A stretch of DNA of 64,000 bases from an uncultured Lutibacter sp. (GCF_947493565.1 NZ_CANLRG010000010.1:1-64000); one strand, 5' to 3'. Counted from the stretch's first letter, positions 16,380 through 26,039 are shown. Made by a program: numbers and translations. Notes: a model not told the origin generated them from the letters alone.

Positions 16380-19070
16380 ATGAGATTGCCAAAGATTTTT
16401 ACAAGTTTAGTATTTAGCATATTTTTAATGTCAATATGTAATTCTCAAACACAAAATATATTTTCATTTACCAATGAAATAGATATTCCAAATACTAAAG
16501 GTTTAAATGGCTCTTTTATAGGAGTGCATAATGATGTATTAATACTTGCCGGAGGAACCAATTACCCTGATAAACCTGTATGGGAAGATGGCGTTAAAAA
16601 ATGGTATGATGTAATTTATGTTTTAGAGAAAACAGTAGATGCTTCTAAATGGTATAAAGTATCTTTAAAACTTCCTAGACCATTGGCTAATGGAGTTTCA
16701 ATCACTACATCAAAAGGAGTTTTATGTATTGGAGGTGATAATGAAAAAGGAATTTATAACGAAGTGTTTTTTCTTAAGTGGAATAAAGAAAGGAAAACGG
16801 TTGAAATAGAATTTTTACCTCCAATGCCCATTCCTTTGTCAAATATGGGAGGAAGTGTTGTTGGAGACTTGGTTTATCTTGTAGGTGGGCAACAGTTAAA
16901 AGATCAAAAATCTACATCAAAATTTCTTTCTTTTAGCTTGTCTTCTTCTATTATTAAAAAAGCATATACATGGGAAATACTTCCAAATTTTCCTGGAAAA
17001 GGTAGGATCCAGCCTGTGGTAGTAGGGCAAAGTAATGGACATCAAAATTGCTTGTATGTTTTTAGTGGGTTATATGTAAATCCTACAGCAAAAACTAAGT
17101 ATGAAATGTTATCTGATGTGTATGAATATGATCCTCATAAAATTAAATGGACAAAGAAAAAATCAATTCCAAGTAATTTAACCCCAGGAATAAAAAAAGG
17201 TTATTTAGCTGCTGCGCCTGCAATTAAAAATGGAGATTCGCATATTCTTATTTTTGGAGGTGCTGGAGGAGAAAGGCAATTCTTATCAGAAAGAATATCA
17301 ATAATAGAAGAAATAAACACATTAAAAGAAAATAAAGATCAAACTTTAGAAAATAAATTACAACAACTTGAAATCAAATCTAAAGAACTTTTAAAAAACA
17401 CCTCATTTTCTAAAACAATTTGGGTTTATCACACCATTACCGATACTTGGGTAAAGAAGGGTGAATTAGATGATGAAACTCAAATTGTAACACAAGCTGT
17501 AAAATGGAGAAATAATATTATAATTCCTGGAGGTGAAATAAGCCCTGGAATTAGAACCAATAAAGTTAAAGTTTTAACTTTTAAACCTTATAAAGCTAGT
17601 TTTGGTATAGTAAATTATCTTACTTTAATACTCTATTTATCTTTGATGATTTTTATGGGGTGGTTTTTTTCACGAAGAAATAATACCACTAACGATTATT
17701 TTTTAGGAGGAGGACGTATACCTTGGTGGGCAGCTGGGTTAAGTATTTATGCAACTATGCTAAGCGCAATAACTTATTTATCGCAACCAGCACTTGCCTA
17801 TTCATTTGATTGGCAAGCTTATTTAGGTTATTTTTCAATTTTATTAATTGTACCCATAATTATAACTTTTTATCTACCATTTTTTAGAAAGCTGAATTTA
17901 ACTACAGCTTATGAATATCTTGAAAAAAGATTTAATGTAACGATAAGAATTTTTAGTAGCTCAACATTTGTTTTATTTCAATTAGTAAGAATGGGAGTTG
18001 TTGTTTACTTACCAGCTCTAGCATTGTCAACTGTAATGGGTATGGATATTTATTTAGCAATAATTGTAATGGGTGTTTTGGCAATACTCTATACTTATAT
18101 GGGGGGGATTGAAGCTGTTATTTGGACAGATGTTGTACAAGTTATAGTGCTAATTTTAGGGTTAATTGCAGGGTTGGTATTTATTGTTATTGAAGTTGGC
18201 GATATTGGCTATATTTTTAAAGTGGCGGTTGAAGATAGCAAGTTTAAAATGATTGATTTTAGATTTAGTTTTACTGAAATTGTTACTTGGTCTCTTTTTT
18301 TAGGTTCATTTGCTTTAAATTTTTCATCTTATACAACAGATCAAGCAGTAGTTCAGCGATATATGACAACCTCTAATGAAAAAGAGGCTAGAAAAAGTAT
18401 ATGGTTAAATGGTATCATTGCAATACCTTTTGGAATATTAATTTTTGGAATGGGAACTTTTTTATATGTATATTTTAAAGAGCACCCAGAGTTTTTAACA
18501 GTTGGAATGCAAAACGATAGTGTTTTTCCATTATTTATAACAAATCATTTACCTCCAGGAGTTGCAGGGTTAGTTATTGCTGGAATATTTTCAGCATCAA
18601 TGTCTAGTTTAGATAGTAGTATGCATACGGTATCAACAGTAGTTACTATTGATTATTATAAGCGATTTTCAAAATCATATTCAGACAGTAAAGGGTTAAT
18701 ATTAGCAAAATATATTACGCTAATTGTTGGTGTTTTTGGAACAGTAATAGCTTGTTTAATGGCTGCTTTTCCAGTAAAATCAATATTTTTCTTTTTTCAA
18801 GAAATAATTGGGCTATTTGGAAGTGCAATTTCCGGGATATTTATCTTAGGGATTTTTATAAAAAAATCAAACTGGATAGGCGCCTTAATTGGAGCAGTAT
18901 TGAGCATTATAGTATTAGTAATAATTAAATATAATACCCCTTTAAATTTCTATATTTATCCATTAATAGCTATACCTACTTGTGTTATTACTGGTTTTAT
19001 GTTTAGTTTATTTTTTCCAATTAAACAAAATAATATTAGTAATTTAGTTTATCAAAAAAATGTGAAATAG
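16380..19070 (+). CDS. Sialic acid mutarotase (kelch) fused to sodium:solute symporter
   Basis: An 896-residue two-part protein. After a signal peptide (residues 1-23, ending NSQ) comes a periplasmic kelch propeller of the N-acetylneuraminate mutarotase (NanM) type, about residues 30-400. Blades include GVHNDVLILAGGTNYPD and GGSVVGDLVYLVGGQQ, and a charged helical insert lies near 305-340. From about residue 405 it is a multi-spanning SSS-family Na+ symporter with the typical start NDYFLGGGRIPWWAAGLSIY and the sodium-site region SASMSSLDSSMHTVSTVV. The fusion would convert alpha-Neu5Ac to the beta anomer directly at the importer. No other inner-membrane sialate transporter is present in the locus, so this is the likely uptake system. 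Substrate is inferred from the domain pair and context. Confidence 0.88.
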   Translation: MRLPKIFTSLVFSIFLMSICNSQTQNIFSFTNEIDIPNTKGLNGSFIGVHNDVLILAGGTNYPDKPVWEDGVKKWYDVIYVLEKTVDASKWYKVSLKLPRPLANGVSITTSKGVLCIGGDNEKGIYNEVFFLKWNKERKTVEIEFLPPMPIPLSNMGGSVVGDLVYLVGGQQLKDQKSTSKFLSFSLSSSIIKKAYTWEILPNFPGKGRIQPVVVGQSNGHQNCLYVFSGLYVNPTAKTKYEMLSDVYEYDPHKIKWTKKKSIPSNLTPGIKKGYLAAAPAIKNGDSHILIFGGAGGERQFLSERISIIEEINTLKENKDQTLENKLQQLEIKSKELLKNTSFSKTIWVYHTITDTWVKKGELDDETQIVTQAVKWRNNIIIPGGEISPGIRTNKVKVLTFKPYKASFGIVNYLTLILYLSLMIFMGWFFSRRNNTTNDYFLGGGRIPWWAAGLSIYATMLSAITYLSQPALAYSFDWQAYLGYFSILLIVPIIITFYLPFFRKLNLTTAYEYLEKRFNVTIRIFSSSTFVLFQLVRMGVVVYLPALALSTVMGMDIYLAIIVMGVLAILYTYMGGIEAVIWTDVVQVIVLILGLIAGLVFIVIEVGDIGYIFKVAVEDSKFKMIDFRFSFTEIVTWSLFLGSFALNFSSYTTDQAVVQRYMTTSNEKEARKSIWLNGIIAIPFGILIFGMGTFLYVYFKEHPEFLTVGMQNDSVFPLFITNHLPPGVAGLVIAGIFSASMSSLDSSMHTVSTVVTIDYYKRFSKSYSDSKGLILAKYITLIVGVFGTVIACLMAAFPVKSIFFFFQEIIGLFGSAISGIFILGIFIKKSNWIGALIGAVLSIIVLVIIKYNTPLNFYIYPLIAIPTCVITGFMFSLFFPIKQNNISNLVYQKNVK

Positions 19071-19083
19071 AATAAGGAATCAC

Positions 19084-20361
19084 ATGAAGAATAAGTATTT
19101 TATCATCTTATTATTTTTTTTATTAATTGCTTGTGAAACAAAAAATAACAAACAACAATCTAATTCGGAAAATGATTTAGAAATAGAAAATAAAAATCAT
19201 CCTTCAGAAAGCCCTATAATGGGATGGGCAAGTTGGAATAATTATAGGGTAAATATTAGTGAAGATATCATAAAATCTCAAGCAGATGCCATGGTAACAT
19301 CTGGACTTAAGGATATTGGATATACTTATATTAATATTGATGATGGGTTTTTTGGAGGTAGAGACAAAAATGGAAATGTATTAGCCCATAAGAAAAGATT
19401 TCCAAATGGGATGAAATCACTTGCGAGTTATATTAAATCAAAAGGGTTAAAAGCAGGTATCTATTCTGATGCAGGTATAAACACTTGTGCTTCATACTGG
19501 GATAAAGATACTATTGGTGTTGGTATGGGACTTTATGGACATGATAAGCAAGATTTAAATTTATATTTAAAAGAATGGAATTATGATTTTATAAAGATAG
19601 ATTGGTGTGGTGGTGATTGGTTAGGACTTGATGAACAAAGTAGATATACAGAAATAGGGAACATTATAAAATCAATAAAACCAAATGCTATTTATAATAT
19701 ATGTAGGTGGAAATTTCCAGGTAAATGGGTGTCTCAAATAGCTGATTCTTGGAGAATTTCAGGTGATATTGATAATAATTTTGAATCAATTTTAAATATA
19801 ATTGATTTAAATGCTGATTTGTGGATGTATAGTTCGAAAGGACATTATAATGATATGGATATGTTACAAATTGGTAGAGGGATGACTTATGAAGAAGATA
19901 AAGCTCATTTTTCTATGTGGTGTTTAATGCATTCTCCTTTATTGTTGGGAAATGATTTAACTCAAATGTCTGAAAAAACTATTAAAATAATTACAAACGA
20001 AGAAATTATTGCGCTTAATCAAAGCTCATTTGTTTATCAAGCAAGGAGAATTATTGATTATGGTGAATTAGAAGTTTGGGCTAAACCACTAATTTCTACA
20101 GTTAGCGGTCATGTTGCTGTTGGCTTATTAAATAGATCTAATACAATGGATACTATTTCTTTTAATTTAAATTCGATAGGAATTGATGCTTCAAAAGGAT
20201 ATTTAACAAAAGATTTATGGACAAAAAAAGAATATTCAAGATCAATAAAAGAACAAATTAAAATGGAAGTGCCTTCTCATGGTATTGTAGTGTTAAAAAT
20301 AGAAGGAGAGTCACTTCCTTTTAATGTCTTTCAATTTAAAGATAAAAAGAATATACCTTAA
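19084..20361 (+). CDS. GH27 alpha-galactosidase-family lipoprotein (copy 2)
   Basis: A second GH27 enzyme, 425 residues, with a lipoprotein signal ending LIACE (cysteine 17) and an acidic/asparagine-rich linker before the catalytic barrel. Motifs are PIMGWASWNNY, NIDDGFFGGRD, nucleophile D173 in FIKIDWCGGD, predicted acid/base D228 in WRISGDID, and HYNDMDML. It differs clearly from the first copy (for example DDGFF in place of DDCWQ), so the two are not a recent duplication and may differ in specificity. It starts 13 bases after the symporter gene and should share its operator-controlled promoter. The stop codon lies inside a perfect inverted repeat. Confidence 0.88.
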   Translation: MKNKYFIILLFFLLIACETKNNKQQSNSENDLEIENKNHPSESPIMGWASWNNYRVNISEDIIKSQADAMVTSGLKDIGYTYINIDDGFFGGRDKNGNVLAHKKRFPNGMKSLASYIKSKGLKAGIYSDAGINTCASYWDKDTIGVGMGLYGHDKQDLNLYLKEWNYDFIKIDWCGGDWLGLDEQSRYTEIGNIIKSIKPNAIYNICRWKFPGKWVSQIADSWRISGDIDNNFESILNIIDLNADLWMYSSKGHYNDMDMLQIGRGMTYEEDKAHFSMWCLMHSPLLLGNDLTQMSEKTIKIITNEEIIALNQSSFVYQARRIIDYGELEVWAKPLISTVSGHVAVGLLNRSNTMDTISFNLNSIGIDASKGYLTKDLWTKKEYSRSIKEQIKMEVPSHGIVVLKIEGESLPFNVFQFKDKKNIP

Positions 20362-20383
20362 AATAAAATCATTTTAAGGTATA
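20352..20383. terminator. Perfect 13-bp inverted repeat ending the symporter operon
   Basis: Arms 20352-20364 and 20371-20383 are perfect complements around a 6-base loop, and the GH27 stop codon lies in the first arm. There is no strong T tract, so it may be a weak or bidirectional terminator or an mRNA 3'-end stabiliser between convergent genes. Confidence 0.5.
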
Positions 20384-20416
20384 CTCATATTTCAAAATTG
20401 CAGCATTATCAAATGT

Positions 20417-21394
20417 CTATTCTGAAATTACAAAGGTTTGAAGCATATTTTTACTTAAAGCATTTGGAACTTCTGAAATAAGAGCATATTTTCCTTTTTC
20501 TAGAGTAGCTGTAAAATAGCCTATACTACCAGCGGGCATATCATTAACGCCTCCTAAAAAAGTAATATGAGATGGGGCAGGTTCTATTAAGCCTTCTGGA
20601 TTAGCCCAATTCATCCAATGCTCTAACTTATCTATATCTGCGTTTTCTTCTAATTTTACAAGATGTATATCATGTCCTACAAAATTTTCATGTACAATTT
20701 GATCTTTAAAGTAAACTGAAAAAGTATGTTTACCCGAACTAATGGTGTCGTTAATAACTATTCCATCTGTACTAGAAATATTAATTGAAATGTCAGCTTT
20801 AGGTTCTTTATAACCAGAATCATTATTTGTTACAACAAGATCTTTAGTCATACCCATTGAGGTATGAAATACACCATTTTCCATTTTTACATAACATTCA
20901 ATAATGTATTTGCCTTGCTTTAAATTTAAATTGGTAATACTCACTTGATTTGGTGATAATAGACCAGATCCACCAACAAATATAACATCATTAAACCATT
21001 CTGGAAGTTTTGAAAACTCAGCATAACCTTCTTCTGTTTTTCCTTCCATTATTAGTTTCATAGCATTATCAAATACAGGTGCTATAAAATTTTCAGCATC
21101 TTCTGAAGTCTTCCCTTCAGGATATTTATCAATAAGAAAAAAGTGTGTTTGAGGAGATGAATTTTTATAACGAAATGTATTCCAGCCAGAAGAAATTGTA
21201 TCTGGCATTTGAAAATCCATATTTTCAGTTAAAATTTCTACTACTTTTTCTTTTTCAATTTTTTCTTTTTCAATATTCGTTTCAGATTGTTTTTTGTCAG
21301 TTTTACAGGAATAAATTAACAAAAAAACAGGTAAAATGAAAATTGACAAAATAACAAAGTTATAAGCGTTCTTGTAATTTTTAAATGGTTTCAT
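20417..21394 (-). CDS. Hypothetical lipoprotein with two related beta-rich halves
   Basis: Not recognised with certainty. The 325-residue protein has an export signal ending LIYSCK (cysteine about 30), then a Lys/Glu-rich linker. Two halves look related: each has D-T-I-S-S-G followed by an aromatic strand (DTISSGWNTFRYKN, then DTISSGKHTFSVYF), an H-x-x-L-x-K/D-type stretch, and each ends with a GKY block (KQGKYIIECYVKMENG; EKGKYALISEVPNALSK). This pattern resembles cupredoxin-like folds, but no Cys/His copper ligand set is obvious. It is convergent with the glycan locus and separate from it. Function unknown; periplasmic or surface location is likely. Confidence 0.7.
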   Translation of the reverse strand: MKPFKNYKNAYNFVILSIFILPVFLLIYSCKTDKKQSETNIEKEKIEKEKVVEILTENMDFQMPDTISSGWNTFRYKNSSPQTHFFLIDKYPEGKTSEDAENFIAPVFDNAMKLIMEGKTEEGYAEFSKLPEWFNDVIFVGGSGLLSPNQVSITNLNLKQGKYIIECYVKMENGVFHTSMGMTKDLVVTNNDSGYKEPKADISINISSTDGIVINDTISSGKHTFSVYFKDQIVHENFVGHDIHLVKLEENADIDKLEHWMNWANPEGLIEPAPSHITFLGGVNDMPAGSIGYFTATLEKGKYALISEVPNALSKNMLQTFVISE

Positions 21395-21743
21395 AATATT
21401 AAATATTTAGTTAGTAGTAAATACTTTTAGGTACAACGAACTCTTTCAAGTAATTTTTAAGAGTTTTTATAAATAAAGTATTTTTGTTACTAAATATAGT
21501 AAAATTTTAAACTTAGTAAAATTCCCAGTTTAAACCTTTCTTAATAATTGTTGATTTTAGATTTTTTCTATTGATAAAATAAAAAGCTTTTTGTTTGATT
21601 TTAAGCTGATTATAATCAATCATTTAATTGAGGAATCTCATTGTGTTATAGAACTTATTACCTTTCTTTTGTGTTAATATTTTGATTTTCCCATATTAAC
21701 TTTTGGTTTCAACAGATTTTAAATCAACTAAATTTATGATTTT
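21395..21743. other. Intergenic region between the lipoprotein and the sigma factor gene
   Basis: This 349-base gap separates divergent genes and is very AT-rich. One perfect -7-like box TATTTTTG lies at 21479-21486 on the plus strand, but it is about 260 bases from the sigma gene and has no clear partner. I see no ORF, tRNA or strong hairpin. Confidence 0.4.
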
Positions 21744-22607
21744 ATGAGACAGCTAAAAATAATGAAACAGCTTACAACTAGAGAGGCTGCCTCATTAGAT
21801 AAATATTTACAAGAAATAGCAAAAATAAATTTGATTTCTCCTGAAGAGGAGGTGAAACTAGCGCAAAAAATTAAATTAGGAGATAATAAAGCTGTAGATC
21901 AATTAGTAAAAGCTAATTTACGTTTTGTAGTTTCGGTTGCAAAACAATACCAAAATCAAGGTTTAACACTTCCAGACCTTATTAATGAAGGTAATTTAGG
22001 GCTGTTAAAAGCAGCTAAAAGATTTGATGAAACACGTGGGTTTAAATTTATTTCTTATGCGGTTTGGTGGATACGTCAATCAATTTTACAAGCTTTGGCA
22101 GAACAATCTAGGATTATAAGACTGCCATTAAACAAAATAGGTTCGTTAAATAAAATTAATAAAACAGTTGCAATATTAGAACAAAAGCATCAACGGCAAG
22201 CCTCTTTAGATGAAATTTCTGAACAATTAAATATTTCGTTAAAAGAAGTAAAAAAATCATTAAAGCACTCAAAACGTCATTTGTCACTAGACGCACCTTT
22301 AATTGAAGGTGAATTTCATAATTTATATGATGTTTTAATTATTGGAAAATATCCCAATCCTGATAAGGCATTATTACATGAGTCTTTAAAGGTTGAAATC
22401 AAACGAATTTTAAAAACCCTAAAACCAAGAGAAGCTTCAATTGTAAGGTTGTATTTTGGTTTAGGAGGAGAAAGAGCTATGACACTTGATGAAATTGGAA
22501 TAACCTTAAAATTGACTCGTGAACGAGTTCGTCAAATCAAAGAAAAATCCATTAGAAGACTTAAAAATCTAAACAGATGCCATATTTTAAAAGCATACTT
22601 AGAATAG
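21744..22607 (+). CDS. RpoD-like sigma-70 factor, probably a divergent paralogue
   Basis: RNA polymerase sigma factor of the short Bacteroidetes RpoD type, 287 residues. Region 1.2 starts at [21 protein letters not shown]. Region 2 has the core-binding and -10 recognition helix [18 protein letters not shown]. Region 3 follows, and region 4 has [18 protein letters not shown]. The start is fixed by the conserved MRQLKI N terminus. Compared with the flavobacterial housekeeping RpoD as I remember it, several usually invariant stretches differ (for example [31 protein letters not shown]), so this looks like a second, group-2-type sigma factor. Whether the genome has another rpoD cannot be seen here. 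Confidence 0.85.
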   Translation: MRQLKIMKQLTTREAASLDKYLQEIAKINLISPEEEVKLAQKIKLGDNKAVDQLVKANLRFVVSVAKQYQNQGLTLPDLINEGNLGLLKAAKRFDETRGFKFISYAVWWIRQSILQALAEQSRIIRLPLNKIGSLNKINKTVAILEQKHQRQASLDEISEQLNISLKEVKKSLKHSKRHLSLDAPLIEGEFHNLYDVLIIGKYPNPDKALLHESLKVEIKRILKTLKPREASIVRLYFGLGGERAMTLDEIGITLKLTRERVRQIKEKSIRRLKNLNRCHILKAYLE

Positions 22608-22653
22608 TTGTTATTTAAATTCTTATTTCAAAATAAAAATAAATACTTTCAAG

Positions 22654-22661
22654 TATATTTG
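22654..22661 (+). promoter_or_regulatory. -7 element of rsgA, leaderless configuration
   Basis: A perfect TATATTTG ends five bases before the rsgA ATG at 22667. The transcription start would therefore fall at or next to the initiation codon. Confidence 0.6.
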
Positions 22662-22666
22662 TAACT

Positions 22667-23605
22667 ATGAATGGAATTGTTACAAAATCTACCGGAAGTT
22701 GGTATACTGTTTTTACTGATGGTGGAAGTATAATTGATTGTAGATTAAAAGGAAAGTTTAGAATTAAAGGGATTAAAAGCACCAATCCTGTGGCGGTTGG
22801 AGACCATGTAAATTTTGAGTTTGAAGAAGGAAAAGAAACAGGAGTAATTAATGAAATTTTTGATCGGAAAAATTACATCATTCGTAAATCTGTAAATCTT
22901 TCCAAACAAGTACATATCATTGCAGCAAATATAGATATTGCTTTTTTGTTAGTTACTATAGATAATCCACCAACTTTTACAGGGTTTATAGATCGTTTTT
23001 TGGCAACTGCTGAAGCATACAATATTCCAGTGGTTTTATTGTTTAATAAATTGGATATTTATAATGACGAAGAGCTAGAAAAACTAGCAATGTTAGACGC
23101 TATTTATTCAGATATTGGTTATGCTTGCATTCCAATATCTTCAACTAAAAACATTAATATCGATAAGGTAAAAGAATTAATGAAAGGTAAAACAACAATG
23201 TTCTCAGGGCATTCTGGTGTTGGAAAATCTACCTTAATAAATGCCATTGAGCCTTCTTTAGATTTAAAAACAGCTCAAATTTCAAAGCAGCATAAACAAG
23301 GAATGCACACCACAACTTTTGCAGAAATGTTTCAGCTAAGTTTTGGAGGATTTATAATTGACACTCCAGGTATAAAAGGTTTTGGAGTGGTAGATTTTAA
23401 ACCTGAAGAAATTACCGACTATTTTCCTGAATTTTTTAAGCTGAAATCTAAATGTAAATTTAACAATTGCTTGCATATTAACGAACCAAAATGCGCAATC
23501 AAAGCGGCATTAGAAACAGGTGAAATTAGCGGTTCTAGATACAATAGTTATTTGCAAATGGTTGAAGGAGATGAAGAAAATTATAGAACAGATATTTATA
23601 GTTAA
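22667..23605 (+). CDS. rsgA: Small ribosomal subunit biogenesis GTPase RsgA
   Basis: Circularly permuted GTPase that helps 30S subunit maturation. The 312 residues show an N-terminal OB fold (residues 1-75). The permuted G motifs follow in the order NKLD (G4), GHSGVGKST (G1, about 183-191) and DTPG (G3). A C-terminal zinc knuckle C-x4-C-x-H-x5-C is seen in CKFNNCLHINEPKC. The length is typical of the family. The dtd gene follows three bases later. The start is supported by the flavobacterial N terminus NGIVTKSTGSWYTV. Confidence 0.95.
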   Translation: MNGIVTKSTGSWYTVFTDGGSIIDCRLKGKFRIKGIKSTNPVAVGDHVNFEFEEGKETGVINEIFDRKNYIIRKSVNLSKQVHIIAANIDIAFLLVTIDNPPTFTGFIDRFLATAEAYNIPVVLLFNKLDIYNDEELEKLAMLDAIYSDIGYACIPISSTKNINIDKVKELMKGKTTMFSGHSGVGKSTLINAIEPSLDLKTAQISKQHKQGMHTTTFAEMFQLSFGGFIIDTPGIKGFGVVDFKPEEITDYFPEFFKLKSKCKFNNCLHINEPKCAIKAALETGEISGSRYNSYLQMVEGDEENYRTDIYS

Positions 23606-23608
23606 TAA

Positions 23609-24061
23609 ATGAAAGCAGTTATACAAAGAGTTTTAGAAGCTTCAGTAACAATTGATGGAGAAGCTGTTAGTAAAATTGAAAAAGGTCTCCTTATTTTAAT
23701 TGGTATAATTGAAGAAGATACTCAGGAGGATATTAATTGGTTAACAAAAAAAATTACAAACCTCCGTATTTTTAATGATGAAAACGGTGTAATGAATAAG
23801 TCTTTAAAAGATGTTGATGGAGAGGCCATATTGGTTAGCCAATTTACGTTGCAAGCAAGCACCAAAAAAGGAAATAGACCTTCGTATATTAAAGCGGCAA
23901 AGCCAGATATTGCGATCCCATTATATGAAGAATTCATTTCTAAATTTGAACTTGAATTTGGGAAAAAAGTAGGGACGGGTAAATTTGGTGCAGATATGAA
24001 AGTTTCTTTAATAAATGATGGTCCTGTAACTATTATTATTGATTCAAAAATAAAAGAATAA
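23609..24061 (+). CDS. dtd: D-aminoacyl-tRNA deacylase
   Basis: Cytoplasmic proofreading enzyme that hydrolyses D-aminoacyl-tRNA and glycyl-tRNA(Ala). At 150 residues it has the usual length. The two family motifs are intact: SQFTLQAS (around residues 76-83) and NDGPVTI near the C terminus, which carries the Gly-cisPro-like pair. It lies three bases after rsgA and is presumably cotranscribed with it. It begins MKAVIQRV, the standard DTD N terminus. Confidence 0.95.
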   Translation: MKAVIQRVLEASVTIDGEAVSKIEKGLLILIGIIEEDTQEDINWLTKKITNLRIFNDENGVMNKSLKDVDGEAILVSQFTLQASTKKGNRPSYIKAAKPDIAIPLYEEFISKFELEFGKKVGTGKFGADMKVSLINDGPVTIIIDSKIKE

Positions 24062-24125
24062 TAAAAATGAGATTTATCAGGCTTTAATTTGATTTTTTTT
24101 TGTTTTTTTATAAAAATTTAATGCT

Positions 24126-26033
24126 ATGAAGAACCTAAGAATAGCCCCATTCTTTATACTACTTTTTACCAACTTTATCTATTCACAAGAATATAATTTT
24201 AACATTTCTGAAATACCATCGAGTCTTAAAAAAGATGCAAATTCTGTAATAAGGTTTGAGAATTTTTCTATAAATATTGAATCGCAAAGAAAGATGACTG
24301 TTACTACAAAAAAAGCTGTAACTGTATTCAATAAACTGGGAGATAAAAATAAATATGTAACTGTTAATTATGATTCCAATACAAAAATTAAAGATATTAA
24401 AATATTAATTTTTGATGCTTTAGGAAATGAAATAAAAAAAGTTAAAAATAAAGAGTATAAAGATGTGAGTCAAGTAGATGGAGGTACGTTGTATGCAGAT
24501 AGTAGAATGCTATATTATGAACATGTTCCAACTTCTTATCCTTACACAATATTTTATGAAACAGAAATTGAAACTTTTAATACAGCCTTTATTCCTAGGT
24601 GGTATCCTATTAATAATTTCTTTACAGGTGTACAATTAAGTACTTTTAAAATTAAGCATTCAGCAAACTTAACAATCAATTTTATTGAGAGTAATTTTAC
24701 AAATTTTAATGTTTTAGTTGCAAAAGAAAAGGAGTTGGTTACTTATAAAATTGAGAATGTAAAACCTATAAGGTACGAACCATTAATTCCCTCTTTAAGA
24801 AAAATGTTTCCAAATGTTAAAGTGGTTTCAAATCAATTTTTTGTTGAAGGGATTTTAGGAGAAGCTTCAAATTGGAAAGAGTTAGGGAAGTGGGAATATG
24901 ATAATTTGTATAAAAATGTAAGTGTTGTTCCAACTTCAACTAAAGAAAAAGTTTTAAAGTTAGTTGAAGGCATAGAAGATCCAATTGAAAAAGCTAAACT
25001 TATTTATCAATATGTGCAAGATAAAACTAGGTATATAAGTGTACAAGTTGGTATAGGAGGTTTAAGACCAATGTTGGCAAGTGATGTAGATAAATTGGGT
25101 TATGGAGATTGTAAGGCATTAACTAATTATACTAAATCGTTATTAGATATTGTAGGTGTAGAGTCTTATTTTACAGAGCTTTACGGTGGGTTTGATAAAA
25201 TGGATATGGATTTTAAAACACCAAGTATTCAAGGAAACCATGTAATATTGAATATACCTAACGAAGGTAATGATATTTGGTTAGAGTGTACAAATCAAAA
25301 AGTACCCTTTGGCTATATCGCTAATTTTACAGATGATAGAGATGTTATTGTTGTGAAACCAGAAGGTGGTGTATTAAAAAGAACAAAAAAATACAGTACA
25401 AAAGATAATTTACAATTCACAAAAGGAGCATTTGAAATCAATGAGTTGGGTGAGATTCAGGCAAAAGTTAGAATAGAAGCTTCAGGAACCCAATATAATA
25501 ACCATTTATTTAGATATGATGGAGAGCATCAAAAAGAGTTAGATTTATTGGTGAAAAAATATTTTTCAAATATTAATAATATGAATATTTCAAAAATAGA
25601 AGTCAATAATAATAAGGAAGAAGCAAGGTATGAGGAGGATATAGAATTTTCTGCGGCTAATTATGGAGTGCTAACAAATCAACAAATGTTAATTTCTATC
25701 AATGCCTTTAATAAAAATACAAGTATACCAAAAAGAGTGAGAGATAGAAAATTACCCGTAGAAATATCAAGAGGTTTTCTTGATATAGATGAGGTTGTAA
25801 TTAAACTTCCAGTAAATTTTAAAGTAGAATATCTGCCACAAGATGTTGAAGTAAAATCAAAATTTGGAATGTATTCAGTTGTCATAAAAAAAATAAATTC
25901 CAATACATATCTGTATAAAAGAAAGCTTCAAGTAAATGAAGGTAAATATGAAAAAGAAGACTATGAACTGTATAGAGATTTTAGAAAAAATATTAAAAAA
26001 CACGATAATTCAAAAATAGTTTTAATTAAATAA
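24126..26033 (+). CDS. Exported DUF3857/transglutaminase-like protein
   Basis: A 635-residue periplasmic or surface protein. The signal peptide ends near IYSQ (residue 21). An N-terminal DUF3857 domain (about 40-230) is followed by a transglutaminase-like core (about 270-390): QYVQDKTRYISVQVGIGG, the catalytic cysteine C329 in GYGDCKALT, and a histidine in GNHVILNI. A C-terminal beta domain follows. Such proteins are common in Bacteroidetes and their biological role is unknown. It is paired with a second family member six bases downstream, so the two are likely expressed together and may act as partners. Confidence 0.85.
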   Translation: MKNLRIAPFFILLFTNFIYSQEYNFNISEIPSSLKKDANSVIRFENFSINIESQRKMTVTTKKAVTVFNKLGDKNKYVTVNYDSNTKIKDIKILIFDALGNEIKKVKNKEYKDVSQVDGGTLYADSRMLYYEHVPTSYPYTIFYETEIETFNTAFIPRWYPINNFFTGVQLSTFKIKHSANLTINFIESNFTNFNVLVAKEKELVTYKIENVKPIRYEPLIPSLRKMFPNVKVVSNQFFVEGILGEASNWKELGKWEYDNLYKNVSVVPTSTKEKVLKLVEGIEDPIEKAKLIYQYVQDKTRYISVQVGIGGLRPMLASDVDKLGYGDCKALTNYTKSLLDIVGVESYFTELYGGFDKMDMDFKTPSIQGNHVILNIPNEGNDIWLECTNQKVPFGYIANFTDDRDVIVVKPEGGVLKRTKKYSTKDNLQFTKGAFEINELGEIQAKVRIEASGTQYNNHLFRYDGEHQKELDLLVKKYFSNINNMNISKIEVNNNKEEARYEEDIEFSAANYGVLTNQQMLISINAFNKNTSIPKRVRDRKLPVEISRGFLDIDEVVIKLPVNFKVEYLPQDVEVKSKFGMYSVVIKKINSNTYLYKRKLQVNEGKYEKEDYELYRDFRKNIKKHDNSKIVLIK

Positions 26034-26039
26034 TACATT

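Noticed and set aside
12377-20361. Recent duplication of the GH27 genes
   Set aside because: The two proteins differ in most motifs outside the catalytic residues and in anchoring (signal peptide versus lipoprotein), so they are old paralogues or independent acquisitions.
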